Part shown: positions 1-8,439 of the stretch, piece after piece
Numbering within the stretch: the first letter of the stretch is position 1
Layout: the number at the start of each line of letters is the position of its first letter
Assembly: GCA_046758865.1 (NCBI GenBank)
Contig: JBHIBD010000001.1
Location: 30,377-94,376 of the forward strand
Reading direction: 5' to 3'
Source: JBHIBD01 sp046758865
Lineage (GTDB): Bacteria; Planctomycetota; Brocadiia; Brocadiales; Bathyanammoxibiaceae
Length of the DNA stretch: 64,000 nt
Notes under the pieces: model-generated
Told to the model about the DNA's origin: nothing
What the model saw: only the letters and a program-made list of their open reading frames with translations
Database searches by the model: none
Made by a program: the position numbers and the translations under genes

Positions 1-1014
1 ATATAAGGCAAACCATCTCAGCACATCAGCCGCAGGAACCCACTTCTCCCCGCCGAGCATCTTCATAATATCTGTAGGGAACAAAAAAATGGTTACTAAA
101 AACATGAGGGACATCCTTGTAAAGAAGAAATTGCTGGTGTTCAATCCCTTTTCTAATCTTCGAGGGTCGTTCTGAACCCTGGCAAAGGCCGGAAAGCCTA
201 TATTTACACTTAATGAAGTCATGCTGCTAGTGGACACTCTGCAAAGATATTGACTCCTTTCGTAAAATCCTAGCCCCTTGCTGCCGAACATATAACCTAC
301 CAGCAGCTTGTCAATACTATATTGAAAGACTTCAAGACCGGACGAGACAAACATCTTTCCACTGAAGGCAAAGACCTTTTTTGCGGCCTCTGGATCAAAC
401 TTTAGACCATAAGGCCAGGAGGTAAAAAGCCTGAAACCAATATATAATACCCCCTGCAGGACTACCTCTCCAATAAATAGGCTCCACAGTCCGAACCCTG
501 CAATCGCTGCGCCCAGGGCAGCGCCGGCCGAGAGTACTATTGCAAACCCTTGAATCAGAGACCAAGATTTGAAATTAAACTCCCTCCGTAAAAGGGCCCC
601 GTATATCCCACTGAGCAGGCCCATCCCTTTCACCACGACCAGCCCCAGGAAGAGCTTGGCCGTTACTGCATCAAGGAGTCTGGCCAGGATTAGACCCCCC
701 AGGAGCGCGAGGACAATAACCAAGGCGAAGGCGAACAGGGATAGAACAAGGATAGTTGACTCAAGATTTTTGACACCCTTTATCTGGATAAGCGCAAGGG
801 GGAAACTCCATGAACTTACAAAGAGGAGGATAGTATCAGCAATTGCCACAGTGAAGGCAAACTTACCAAAATCCTCCGGGACAAGTATCCTGATTAGGGC
901 AAGTTGACAGGCAAAATTAACAATAAATGTGCCGTATCTGCCGGTACTTACCCAAAGGATGCTTGATAGTATACCCTGAGGAGAAGCCCCACCATTTCTA
1001 GGACCGATTGGCAT
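1..1014 (-). CDS. Wzx-type oligosaccharide flippase (partial, C-terminus beyond window)
   Basis: Reading leftwards from the ATG at 1014 gives 338 uninterrupted codons that run off the left edge. The product is strongly hydrophobic with repeated membrane-spanning stretches. It has the layout of the MATE/MOP polysaccharide flippase family: an N-terminal WVSTGRYGTF segment, a VPEDFGKFAF loop after the first helix, and a GSKGLGFYERSQ loop in the middle. Such proteins flip undecaprenyl-linked repeat units across the inner membrane. The start lies two bases beyond the stop of the upstream gene (TAA ending at 1017), so it is translated as the next gene of the same operon. The family is about 420-500 residues, so roughly 100 residues are missing to the left. 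Substrate is not predictable. Confidence 0.85.
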   Translation of the reverse strand, partial: MPIGPRNGGASPQGILSSILWVSTGRYGTFIVNFACQLALIRILVPEDFGKFAFTVAIADTILLFVSSWSFPLALIQIKGVKNLESTILVLSLFAFALVIVLALLGGLILARLLDAVTAKLFLGLVVVKGMGLLSGIYGALLRREFNFKSWSLIQGFAIVLSAGAALGAAIAGFGLWSLFIGEVVLQGVLYIGFRLFTSWPYGLKFDPEAAKKVFAFSGKMFVSSGLEVFQYSIDKLLVGYMFGSKGLGFYERSQYLCRVSTSSMTSLSVNIGFPAFARVQNDPRRLEKGLNTSNFFFTRMSLMFLVTIFLFPTDIMKMLGGEKWVPAADVLRWFALY

Positions 1015-1016
1015 CC

Positions 1017-2033
1017 TTAGTCTCGCAGCTCCTGGTATACCTCAAGAATCTTCTCTATACGATGCAAATATGTATACTCCTGAACTCTTTTCCATGCAGC
1101 CTCCAAAATCTTAAGTCGCAAGGCCCGCCTTTCCAAATAAAACTTGACCTTGTCTATTAACTCCTCTACCGTAGAGAAGTAGACCGCACATTCATCCTCT
1201 TCAAAGAATTCTAACTGCTCGTCCGTACGATTTGTAATCACGAATCCTCTACAGGCCGGAATCTCAAAAGTCTTCATGGAATGGGCACACCCATGATCGG
1301 CCCTTATAAAGTTAAACATAATAGATGAACCACCGCAGACCTTTGCCAGACTAGGGGCATATCCTTTCCAGCAGCCTCTCAATGGAGAGGAAAGGGGAAG
1401 GTGATTCCACTGATTCCCCCATATCTTCAGACCAAAAGGGACGAGGGCCTTAAACCAGTATTCATAAAACTCTAGCTGATACGTCCCCACATACCCTACA
1501 GGACTCTCGTAGTAATGATACTCACCATCAGACAAGGCGACTGGGTGGTGGATTTCTGGGTCGTGGGCAAGCGGGAGAACCTCCACCCTGCGGGCCCCGC
1601 TCAGATAAAATATGGGCAAGTGGGTTCGAGCAAAAGTAAAGATGCAATCGTAATGTTGGGTTGCCAACCCGAAGCTAGAGTGGTGCAGCCCGGGTGCAAC
1701 CAGAGGACCGTCACTGTAAAGGCAAAATAATAGGGCTGAGTTTTGTTCCTTAAATCTTTTTAGAAGTACCTCCTCATTAAAGTTGGTAAACAAAATTAAA
1801 TCGGGCTGAAAGTGCTCTACGACCCTGCCCAGCGTTTCTGCCTCCTTTCTTAGCAGAGCCTGCCGTGATAGTCCGAATCTAGATATTGCCCTTAAGAGCA
1901 AATTATTCCGGTTCCCCCCAAAAAGGAGGTGTAAATGGGCCTCAAGCCCCCTGCGTGAAAAGGCCCTATAGTAGCAGGCCGCAAGGCTGCCCGGATAAGA
2001 GTCTGGTGTCACCAGAAGTATTCTGGGGTTCAT
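1017..2033 (-). CDS. CgeB-like glycosyltransferase
   Basis: The 338-residue soluble protein starts with a Rossmann-type strand (RILLVTPDSYPGSLA). It ends with the CgeB/YkvP-type signature: a KTFEIPACRGFVITNR block near residues 253-268, followed by an acidic EFFEEDECAVYF stretch and a helical tail. In this family (Glyco_trans_1_2-like, GT-B fold) the C-terminal half binds the nucleotide sugar. It sits between the flippase and a fused GT2/GT-C enzyme, consistent with adding one sugar of the repeat unit. Donor and acceptor cannot be told from sequence. A 51-bp gap separates it from the upstream gene. Confidence 0.75.
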   Translation of the reverse strand: MNPRILLVTPDSYPGSLAACYYRAFSRRGLEAHLHLLFGGNRNNLLLRAISRFGLSRQALLRKEAETLGRVVEHFQPDLILFTNFNEEVLLKRFKEQNSALLFCLYSDGPLVAPGLHHSSFGLATQHYDCIFTFARTHLPIFYLSGARRVEVLPLAHDPEIHHPVALSDGEYHYYESPVGYVGTYQLEFYEYWFKALVPFGLKIWGNQWNHLPLSSPLRGCWKGYAPSLAKVCGGSSIMFNFIRADHGCAHSMKTFEIPACRGFVITNRTDEQLEFFEEDECAVYFSTVEELIDKVKFYLERRALRLKILEAAWKRVQEYTYLHRIEKILEVYQELRD

Positions 2034-2084
2034 ATTCCGCCGCGGACTTGGGAATGTTTCTTCCCTTTTTTCCTTAGCATCAGT

Positions 2085-4430
2085 TTAATATAATTTAAAA
2101 ATAAAAATTTTCTTTAAATAATCTACTCTAATCTCTGTACTGCCTGAACTCTCTTCAAGGGCTCTAGCAAGACTACCTTCCACTTTATTATCGAAGGATA
2201 AAAGATTGTATTTACTCCCATTACTTTTAAGAGGATCTAAGTACTCAGACAATTTCTCTGGAGTCATGTAGTCAACAATGAAATACCTGAAACCATTATT
2301 TAGTGCGCTATCTAATTCTTCAAAGTTTTTCACTCCATGGACATTATCTTTTCCAAAATAAAACATCCATACAGGAAGATAACTATCGACAGCTACCTTA
2401 TCGGTCTTACCCTTCAGATAACAGTATGCCTTATCATAACCTGTAGTTGCAACAGCAGCTTGCCGAGAGTTTGGAAATCCTATAAGTATAACCAGCGCTA
2501 ATAAAAGGCCGAAATTTATATACTTTAACTTCACCTTACCTTGTAAGAAAGATGCCAGGTCGCTGAAGGATTTTCCCAACAAAAGGCTAACAAACACAAG
2601 GAGTATCGTCCAGACCCGCGGCACAACCATTCCTCCAGAACCGGCTTGTATTGACCACAGGATAACGGGAAAGAGAATAGAGACGAGTACAATAAACGTT
2701 GCCAGTTGATAGCCCCGTCTTAACAGAATAAGAAAATATATGATGCCACCACAAAAAGCACTCAGCATAATAAGGCCTTCAAAGGAAAGGAATATCTTAA
2801 ACAAGTATAGAAAATCACCCGGAGGACGACCTGCATCTAGAAGCTTATTATTAGTGAATATGCTGTAAAGGCCTTTTAAGAAATCAACACTATATACAGT
2901 GGGCATGCTCACGGCCAGCTCCCTTATTTTGACCTTAATTTCTGTAGAAAAAGGAGAGAAGTTTGCAATGAGGTTAGAGAAGAGCTCGGTCAGGTAGGTT
3001 TTCTGTGGATTTTCGAAGAGTTGGCTATAGACAACTACGGCTTCGACAAAAACTATTGGAATACAAAGTCCTAAAGAGAAAACTGCGAAACGCCCTGTCA
3101 CACCCGAGAAACTGCGCTTTAGTGTCCTCATAGAGTATACTTCATAAAACAGGATCAATAAGAGCTGTATGGCCATAATATAGTGAAAAGTGAACCCAAA
3201 TCCTGAGGCTACACCCGCTAAGAAGAGCAGGTGCCAGCTCTTTACATTATTCAGACTCAGATAATAAAAGTAGATACTGAGCGTAAGAAAGAACATCATT
3301 TCAACATAGCCAGTGCCTGCCTTAGAGTAAAAGATGTGTAAGAATGAGGAACCAAGGATGGCCGAGGAATAAAGCGCCGTCTGAATGTCAAACAGTCTCC
3401 TCGCCAGTACAAACATCATGAGTACTGTTAAGACCCCAAACACACAATCAATATATGAAGCCAAGGAACTTTTTATCCCAAATAGCTTGTAACCCAAGAA
3501 GATAATAAAAGTGTATCCCGTCTTGGCCCCCGTGTGAAAAAACTGCCCGTCTGTTTGCAGGTCCCTTGCAGCACATGAATATGTAGCACTGTCATTGATA
3601 AGAAAGGTCTGTTCACTGACCCCATAAGCTCTAAAGAAGAGGCTGGTCGACAAGATAAATAGCAATATTATATGCTCTAAAGAGACACCTGAGGAAATAG
3701 GCATTAAGTTATAGTTTCTCCGACCTGTGCGTCCCTCTGAATGGATACAGAAATTCCTGCCGACCCGTAGTTCCCTCAATAAATACTTTAGAAAAAGTAG
3801 TCCAGCTGGGATAGATTTGGCTGTACTCTCCCCGCCGATTCTGTCGCCTTCTATTGTAGGGGTCTCCGCCACTTTCAACCCTAGCTTCATCGCTCTAATA
3901 GACACCTGGTACTCGATAACAAAGCCCGGAGCATCTGGGGCCATTCTCTGGAAAGCTGCTTTAGTAATGGCCCGGTAACCGTTTATCGTATCAGTTATTT
4001 GGCCTCCCCATATGGAATTTGCAATGAAGGTGAAGGCCCTATTGGCCCAAGCCCGCCAGGGTAATAGAGCCTCATCTTCCTCATTCCTAGCATTAGCGAG
4101 AAAACGGGAGGCGATGGCCATATCAAAGCCCTCTTTCAAAAGCCCAGCAAGTCTGGGAATGTCTTTGGGGTCTTCGTTTCCATCAGGACTGAAAAACACC
4201 AAATGTTCACCCCTGGCCTCTCTCATAGCTATTCGAAAGGCCTCCCCCCTGCCCTTAACATCCTGAATTATTACCTTCATACCTTTGCTACGAAAGAATT
4301 CCACCGTCCCGTCTACGGAGCCCCCATCAATTACGATGGTCTGGTCCACACTATCAAATGGAATTTGGTCGAACAGGGCCGTAATGCCCTCAATCTCATT
4401 AAGGGTTAAGATAACGAGTGTAGTGCTCAT
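2085..4430 (-). CDS. Fusion protein: GT2 glycosyltransferase plus GT-C-type membrane domain
   Basis: The 781-residue protein has two parts. Residues 1-230 form a GT2 (dolichol-phosphate-mannose-synthase-like) domain: the VILTLNEIEGI start, IDGGSVDGT around residue 35, and an acidic SPDGNEDP motif near residue 79 that suits the metal/nucleotide site. Residues about 250-650 contain around ten hydrophobic helices typical of GT-C integral membrane glycosyltransferases, followed by a soluble tail of about 100 residues. A plausible reading is that the GT2 part makes a polyprenyl-phosphate sugar and the membrane part uses it on the outer face, but this coupling is inference. The start ATG overlaps the stop of the upstream epimerase by four bases. 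Confidence 0.75.
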   Translation of the reverse strand: MSTTLVILTLNEIEGITALFDQIPFDSVDQTIVIDGGSVDGTVEFFRSKGMKVIIQDVKGRGEAFRIAMREARGEHLVFFSPDGNEDPKDIPRLAGLLKEGFDMAIASRFLANARNEEDEALLPWRAWANRAFTFIANSIWGGQITDTINGYRAITKAAFQRMAPDAPGFVIEYQVSIRAMKLGLKVAETPTIEGDRIGGESTAKSIPAGLLFLKYLLRELRVGRNFCIHSEGRTGRRNYNLMPISSGVSLEHIILLFILSTSLFFRAYGVSEQTFLINDSATYSCAARDLQTDGQFFHTGAKTGYTFIIFLGYKLFGIKSSLASYIDCVFGVLTVLMMFVLARRLFDIQTALYSSAILGSSFLHIFYSKAGTGYVEMMFFLTLSIYFYYLSLNNVKSWHLLFLAGVASGFGFTFHYIMAIQLLLILFYEVYSMRTLKRSFSGVTGRFAVFSLGLCIPIVFVEAVVVYSQLFENPQKTYLTELFSNLIANFSPFSTEIKVKIRELAVSMPTVYSVDFLKGLYSIFTNNKLLDAGRPPGDFLYLFKIFLSFEGLIMLSAFCGGIIYFLILLRRGYQLATFIVLVSILFPVILWSIQAGSGGMVVPRVWTILLVFVSLLLGKSFSDLASFLQGKVKLKYINFGLLLALVILIGFPNSRQAAVATTGYDKAYCYLKGKTDKVAVDSYLPVWMFYFGKDNVHGVKNFEELDSALNNGFRYFIVDYMTPEKLSEYLDPLKSNGSKYNLLSFDNKVEGSLARALEESSGSTEIRVDYLKKIFIFKLY

Positions 4431-5413
4431 AAGGTCTTCTGAGTTAGCGCTTCAGTCCTGTACCATTCAATCTGTTTCCTAAGACCGTCCTTCAATCTCA
4501 CCTGGGCCTCAAACCCTATTTTCTCTTTCGCCTTGCTGGTGTCGCAATTTCTTCTCGGTTGGCCTGAAGGCTTGGTGGTATCAAAATGTACAGTGGGGTT
4601 CTCCCCCGATAGACTAATTATCATCTCAACCAGGTCTTTCATTTTTATCTCTTCATCAGTCCCTAAGTTAAGTGCGTCTGCGCAGGGATACTTTTCGGTA
4701 GCCTCCACCATGCCTCTAGCCAAATCAGTTACATATAGAAACGCCCTAGTCTGCTCTCCATCACCCCATACCGTCAAAGGGTTCTCCCCGTCGTATATCC
4801 GCTTAATTAACGCAGGAATCACATGAGACCTTTCAGGTTCAAAGTGGTCTTTGGGACCGTAGGTATTGTAGGGCCTGACTATAGCAATCTTCATCCCGAA
4901 CTCCTTGGCATAGGCCTCTGCCTGGACTTCTCCCATCCTCTTTGCCCACCCGTACCCCATATTAGTATCTTCTGGAACCCCCACAAACCCTTCTGTCTCT
5001 GGTGTTGGGACCTTACAGAATCTCTGATATACACAGGCACTGCTTACCATGAGGAACCTCTCTACATTGTTAACCCTTGCCATCTCCAACACATTCGTGT
5101 TTATCAAGATATTGTCTCGAAACATGGTACCCGGATGTTTCATGTTATAGGTAATGCCTCCCACCTTGGCCGCAAGGTGCATTACGACCTTCGTCTCTCT
5201 AGACACCCTCTCACATTCATTCACGTTTCTCAGATCAGCGTTAACGAACTCAATCCTATCGCTAACCTTATGAAGGTTTCTAAGAGTACCATTTTCAAGG
5301 TTATCGGTTACCCTAACGCGTGCGCCCTTCTCAATTAGAAGCTCTACTACGTGAGAACCTATGAATCCAGCCCCACCAGTGACCAATACAATTTTGTCAG
5401 TCCAAAAAGACAC
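4427..5413 (-). CDS. NAD(P)-dependent sugar epimerase/reductase, GDP-fucose-synthase-like
   Basis: This extended short-chain dehydrogenase has the NAD-binding GGAGFIGS near the N-terminus, a LAAKVGGI segment, the catalytic SSACVY serine region, and the motif RPYNTYGPKDHF. Of the families I know, it looks closest to GDP-L-fucose synthase or related epimerase/reductases. The frame stays open upstream to an ATG at 5518, but that would overlap the previous gene by about 100 bases. The GTG at 5413 lies one base after that gene's stop and precedes the nucleotide-binding fold by the normal distance, so I choose it (328 residues). With Gmd and the RfbH-like dehydratase in the same operon, a role in reducing or epimerising a GDP-4-keto-sugar is likely. 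Confidence 0.75.
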   Translation of the reverse strand: MSFWTDKIVLVTGGAGFIGSHVVELLIEKGARVRVTDNLENGTLRNLHKVSDRIEFVNADLRNVNECERVSRETKVVMHLAAKVGGITYNMKHPGTMFRDNILINTNVLEMARVNNVERFLMVSSACVYQRFCKVPTPETEGFVGVPEDTNMGYGWAKRMGEVQAEAYAKEFGMKIAIVRPYNTYGPKDHFEPERSHVIPALIKRIYDGENPLTVWGDGEQTRAFLYVTDLARGMVEATEKYPCADALNLGTDEEIKMKDLVEMIISLSGENPTVHFDTTKPSGQPRRNCDTSKAKEKIGFEAQVRLKDGLRKQIEWYRTEALTQKTL

Positions 5414-5414
5414 C

Positions 5415-6866
5415 CTATCTATCCAGTATCTTCTTATGCAAAGAGCCAAGCATGAAAAGTGACGTCTTTGCAATCCACAAGAATTCTGTAAGCGATTGCA
5501 CAGAGAACAAAAGTTCAAGCATCTTGGAGGATCGGTAGTAAAAGTCTTGATAGGCCTTTTGGTAGTATTTCGCTACATCTTCCTTGCTCAGGCTTCCCAA
5601 CTCGTAGAACGCTTCACCGCTATAGAACCCCATATCTAGACCGGATGTAGTGTCAACCAAGAATCTGCCCTCTCTTTGGACCATTTCGAACAATCTAGTA
5701 CCTGGAAATGGTACCGTAATCGTGAAATTTGCGATGGTGGGATTCATCTTTATGGCAAAATCTATCGTCTTTTGCATGGTCTGGGCATTATCCCCAGGAA
5801 GACCAAACATGAAAAACCCGTATACGATCATACCGCTGTCCTTCGCCAACCTGGTTGCTTCCAATACCTTACTGAGGCTAATGCCTTTTCTACAATTCTT
5901 TAAAACCCTCTCATCGCCGGATTCGACACCAAACGCTATCTTAAAGACACCTGCCTTTTTCATTTTCTTGATAATATTCTCATCAAGAGAATCCACGCGA
6001 ACGCCTAGCTGGAGATTTATGGCTAGATTGTAGTTCCGCTCGATTATCCCATCCAATATCTCCACTGTCCTTTTACGGATAAGGGAAAAATTATCGTCCA
6101 GGATATCTATCTGCTTTACATTTAATTCCTTTACTAGATAATCGATCTCGCTTAGTACGTTTTGGGGTGACCTTGCGGTAAAGTTTGATAAGAACACATC
6201 CTTACTGCAGTACACACACTGGCTGGGACAACCCCTGCTGGTAAGGATTGGGGCAACAGGCGTCTTCCTGGCCCTGCTCTTGTACAAGTTGAGGTCGGGA
6301 AGCATGTACCAGGCCGGAATGGGAAGGGAGTCTAGGTCCTTTATTCTTTTCCGCTGTTCAGTCCTTATGATAGTTCCGTTCTCGGCATATGCTACCCCAT
6401 TGATACCGCTGAAGTTATTGCACTGCCCACGCCTCAAGTTGTGCATTATCTCCAGCATGGTAAGCTCCCCCTCGCCAATTACAACAACATCTGCCTTTCC
6501 CTCCTGCAGGAATTTCTGCGGAAAGGAGGTTGGGAAGGGGCCGCCAACGATAATCTTGGGTGCCTCATGACAGGCAGACTTGAGTTTTTCTGCAATTTCG
6601 ATACATGCATTGCCAGTAAATAAATTTGCGGTAATCCCAACGGCCTTTGGCTTCGACCTCAGAATGTCCTCTACGACCATGTTAGCGTCTTTTTTCAGGA
6701 CATTCGCATCAATGACACCACACCGAAACCCTTCATTCTCTAATACAGCGGCTATATAAGCTAGGCCTATGGGTGGCAATAAGGTTGTTTCACTAACCCC
6801 TTTTATATTTCCAGGGAATGGTGCGACCAAGATTATGTCCGGTTCATCCTGCAACATATAATTCAT
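5415..6866 (-). CDS. B12-binding-domain radical SAM protein
   Basis: The N-terminal ~140 residues form a Rossmann-like cobalamin-binding-type domain (ILVAPFPG, LPPIGLAYIAAVLE, VGITANLFTGN, VGGPFPT). The radical SAM core follows with the CxxxCxxC cluster in TSRGCPSQCVYCSKD near residue 210. Later segments FGVESGDERVL and YGFFMFGLPGD are typical of class B methylases and related enzymes. Start: an upstream in-frame methionine at 6920 would overlap the zinc-ribbon gene, whereas the ATG at 6866 has a GGAAG ribosome-binding site about eight bases ahead and begins four bases after that gene's stop. The protein is then 483 residues. It may modify a sugar or lipid of the polysaccharide; the reaction is not predictable. 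Confidence 0.8.
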   Translation of the reverse strand: MNYMLQDEPDIILVAPFPGNIKGVSETTLLPPIGLAYIAAVLENEGFRCGVIDANVLKKDANMVVEDILRSKPKAVGITANLFTGNACIEIAEKLKSACHEAPKIIVGGPFPTSFPQKFLQEGKADVVVIGEGELTMLEIMHNLRRGQCNNFSGINGVAYAENGTIIRTEQRKRIKDLDSLPIPAWYMLPDLNLYKSRARKTPVAPILTSRGCPSQCVYCSKDVFLSNFTARSPQNVLSEIDYLVKELNVKQIDILDDNFSLIRKRTVEILDGIIERNYNLAINLQLGVRVDSLDENIIKKMKKAGVFKIAFGVESGDERVLKNCRKGISLSKVLEATRLAKDSGMIVYGFFMFGLPGDNAQTMQKTIDFAIKMNPTIANFTITVPFPGTRLFEMVQREGRFLVDTTSGLDMGFYSGEAFYELGSLSKEDVAKYYQKAYQDFYYRSSKMLELLFSVQSLTEFLWIAKTSLFMLGSLHKKILDR

Positions 6867-6870
6867 AAGC

Positions 6871-7056
6871 TCACTTCCAGAATTCCCAGACGTAACGCTC
6901 CTTCTTTTTGCCAAAGTCACAGTCTGAATTTGAGCACTTATACATCTCCCAACCGCTTGCGCTGGAAATAATAAGCTTACTTCCGCACTTGGGACACCTT
7001 TTAATCAGTCCCAGCCACCAGGCTAATTTTTTTACGTATGGCAGACTTTCTTTCAT
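6871..7056 (-). CDS. Small zinc-ribbon protein
   Basis: The 61-residue protein carries two cysteine pairs, CPKC at about residues 21-24 and CSNSDC at about 41-46, spaced as in a zinc ribbon. An aromatic-rich C-terminus follows (ERYVWEFWK). The first 18 residues are basic and hydrophobic. Its start overlaps the stop of the upstream dehydratase by four bases, and the B12 radical SAM gene begins four bases after its stop, so the three are translated together. I do not recognise a named family. The tight coupling suggests an accessory subunit or an RNA/protein-binding adaptor for one of the two enzymes. Confidence 0.6.
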   Translation of the reverse strand: MKESLPYVKKLAWWLGLIKRCPKCGSKLIISSASGWEMYKCSNSDCDFGKKKERYVWEFWK

Positions 7057-8285
7057 TGTCTTTTTACCGCTAATGGCTCATCCTTGAGAATATCACCGAA
7101 GACCTGAGCAATATAATTTAGGTCGTCTTTTTCAAGGTATTGATGGCATCCGATATAGAAGCCATTTCTTCCCACACGTTCGGCGTTGGGCAGTCTGCCC
7201 TTATATATCTCACACAATTGTGCATAGGCGCGTTGTTGGGTGGGTATACATCCAAATAGCGGCCTTGTTTCTACCCCCCGGTCCTCTAACGCCGCCCGTA
7301 AGGCCTTTCTTGTAATGACCCCGGCGTCTCTGATAACAATAGGATATGCCAAGTAACTCACTTGGTCTGAGTAGAGGGGTAGTTGTAGGAAGGAGGAATA
7401 TTCTTCTAAGAGACCGTTGAGATATTTGACGTTTTCTTTGCGCCTGGCAAGTATCCACTCCACCTTTTCCACTTGAGTTACAGCAAGGGCTGCCTGGAAT
7501 TCCATCGTCTTAAAATTGTATCCAATAAAGTCGTGGGCAAATTTTGGGTCAAAGTCATCCTCATCGGAGGGTCTGAGCAGGGGGCAATACCCTTTACTTC
7601 TGGTACAAACATGGCAGTCGCAGGCCCTTCCCTGGGCCTTTATCTGTCTTACCAGTCTAGCTATCTCTTCATCATTAGTGACCACGGCCCCCATCTCACC
7701 AGCCTGAATATTGTGGGCTATATAAAAAGAAAAGGTCGAAAGCAGTGACATAGTGCCCGTTTTCTTGCCTCCATAAAGGCTTCCGTGGGCCTGGGCGGAA
7801 TCTTCAAAGGTCAAGAGGTTATACTCGGCCGATATGTCATTTATCTCGTCCATCCTGGCCGGGAACCCCATTAAATGTACTGGCATAATAAGGGCGTAAT
7901 CCTCTGGGCAGTTCGTATGTCCCAGGTGTTCTCTAATATTCTCGGGGGTTATGCAGAAGGTAACAGGATCAATGTCCACATACACCGGCTCAAAGCCCGT
8001 CACACTTATAGCACTACTGGTAGCTATATAGGTTATTGGTGTGGTAATTACCTTGGCACCGGGTTTCAGGCCTTTAGCGTATTTGAGCGCAGTCAACCCT
8101 GCTATGAGTGCACCCGCGCCAGAACTCGTAGCAACACAGTACTTTGTCCCTACATACTCAGCCCACGCCTGTTCGAACCTGTGGACGTATTTCCCCTCAG
8201 ATATACGACCGGAGTCGAGGACATCCATTACAGCCGAGCGTTCCACCTCTCCCAATCTGAAGTCTCCGACTGTAACCCGTCGCAT
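7053..8285 (-). CDS. RfbH/ColD-like PLP-fold sugar 3-dehydratase (DegT/AHBA family, no catalytic lysine)
   Basis: The 410-residue protein has the DegT/DnrJ/EryC1 aminotransferase fold: the SSGAGA loop at 54-59 and the cofactor-binding EDSAQAHG at 161-168. The position of the PLP-anchoring lysine is a histidine instead (SFYIAHNIQAGEMG, His191). That replacement is the hallmark of sugar 3-dehydratases such as RfbH/E1 and ColD, which use pyridoxamine phosphate to deoxygenate C3. Four cysteines at 222, 224, 227 and 234 follow, where RfbH/E1 proteins carry the ligands of a [2Fe-2S] cluster; the spacing is not identical. With gmd upstream, the likely substrate is GDP-4-keto-6-deoxymannose, leading to a 3,6-dideoxy sugar. 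The product identity is inference. Confidence 0.75.
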   Translation of the reverse strand: MRRVTVGDFRLGEVERSAVMDVLDSGRISEGKYVHRFEQAWAEYVGTKYCVATSSGAGALIAGLTALKYAKGLKPGAKVITTPITYIATSSAISVTGFEPVYVDIDPVTFCITPENIREHLGHTNCPEDYALIMPVHLMGFPARMDEINDISAEYNLLTFEDSAQAHGSLYGGKKTGTMSLLSTFSFYIAHNIQAGEMGAVVTNDEEIARLVRQIKAQGRACDCHVCTRSKGYCPLLRPSDEDDFDPKFAHDFIGYNFKTMEFQAALAVTQVEKVEWILARRKENVKYLNGLLEEYSSFLQLPLYSDQVSYLAYPIVIRDAGVITRKALRAALEDRGVETRPLFGCIPTQQRAYAQLCEIYKGRLPNAERVGRNGFYIGCHQYLEKDDLNYIAQVFGDILKDEPLAVKRQ

Positions 8286-8439
8286 TTCCTACCCTCTCGA
8301 ACTATTTATCTAACGAACCGGCGAGCTGAGAATTGGTCTGCCCCTGCAAAGGTAAGATACACACAATCCCAATCATTCCTGACCCCAAGTACTGAGTAAA
8401 GTAATTGTCATGTGTATCCCGAAAACCCAATAGCTTCAT

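Noticed and set aside
1515..1730. Plus-strand frames inside the minus-strand glycosyltransferase cluster
   Set aside because: Shadow frames of recognised genes on the opposite strand, without family resemblance.
8286..8439. Short frames between gmd and the RfbH-like gene (one reads VLGVRNDWDCVYLTFAGADQ)
   Set aside because: The stretch looks coding-like but is too short for a confident family call; could be a remnant.
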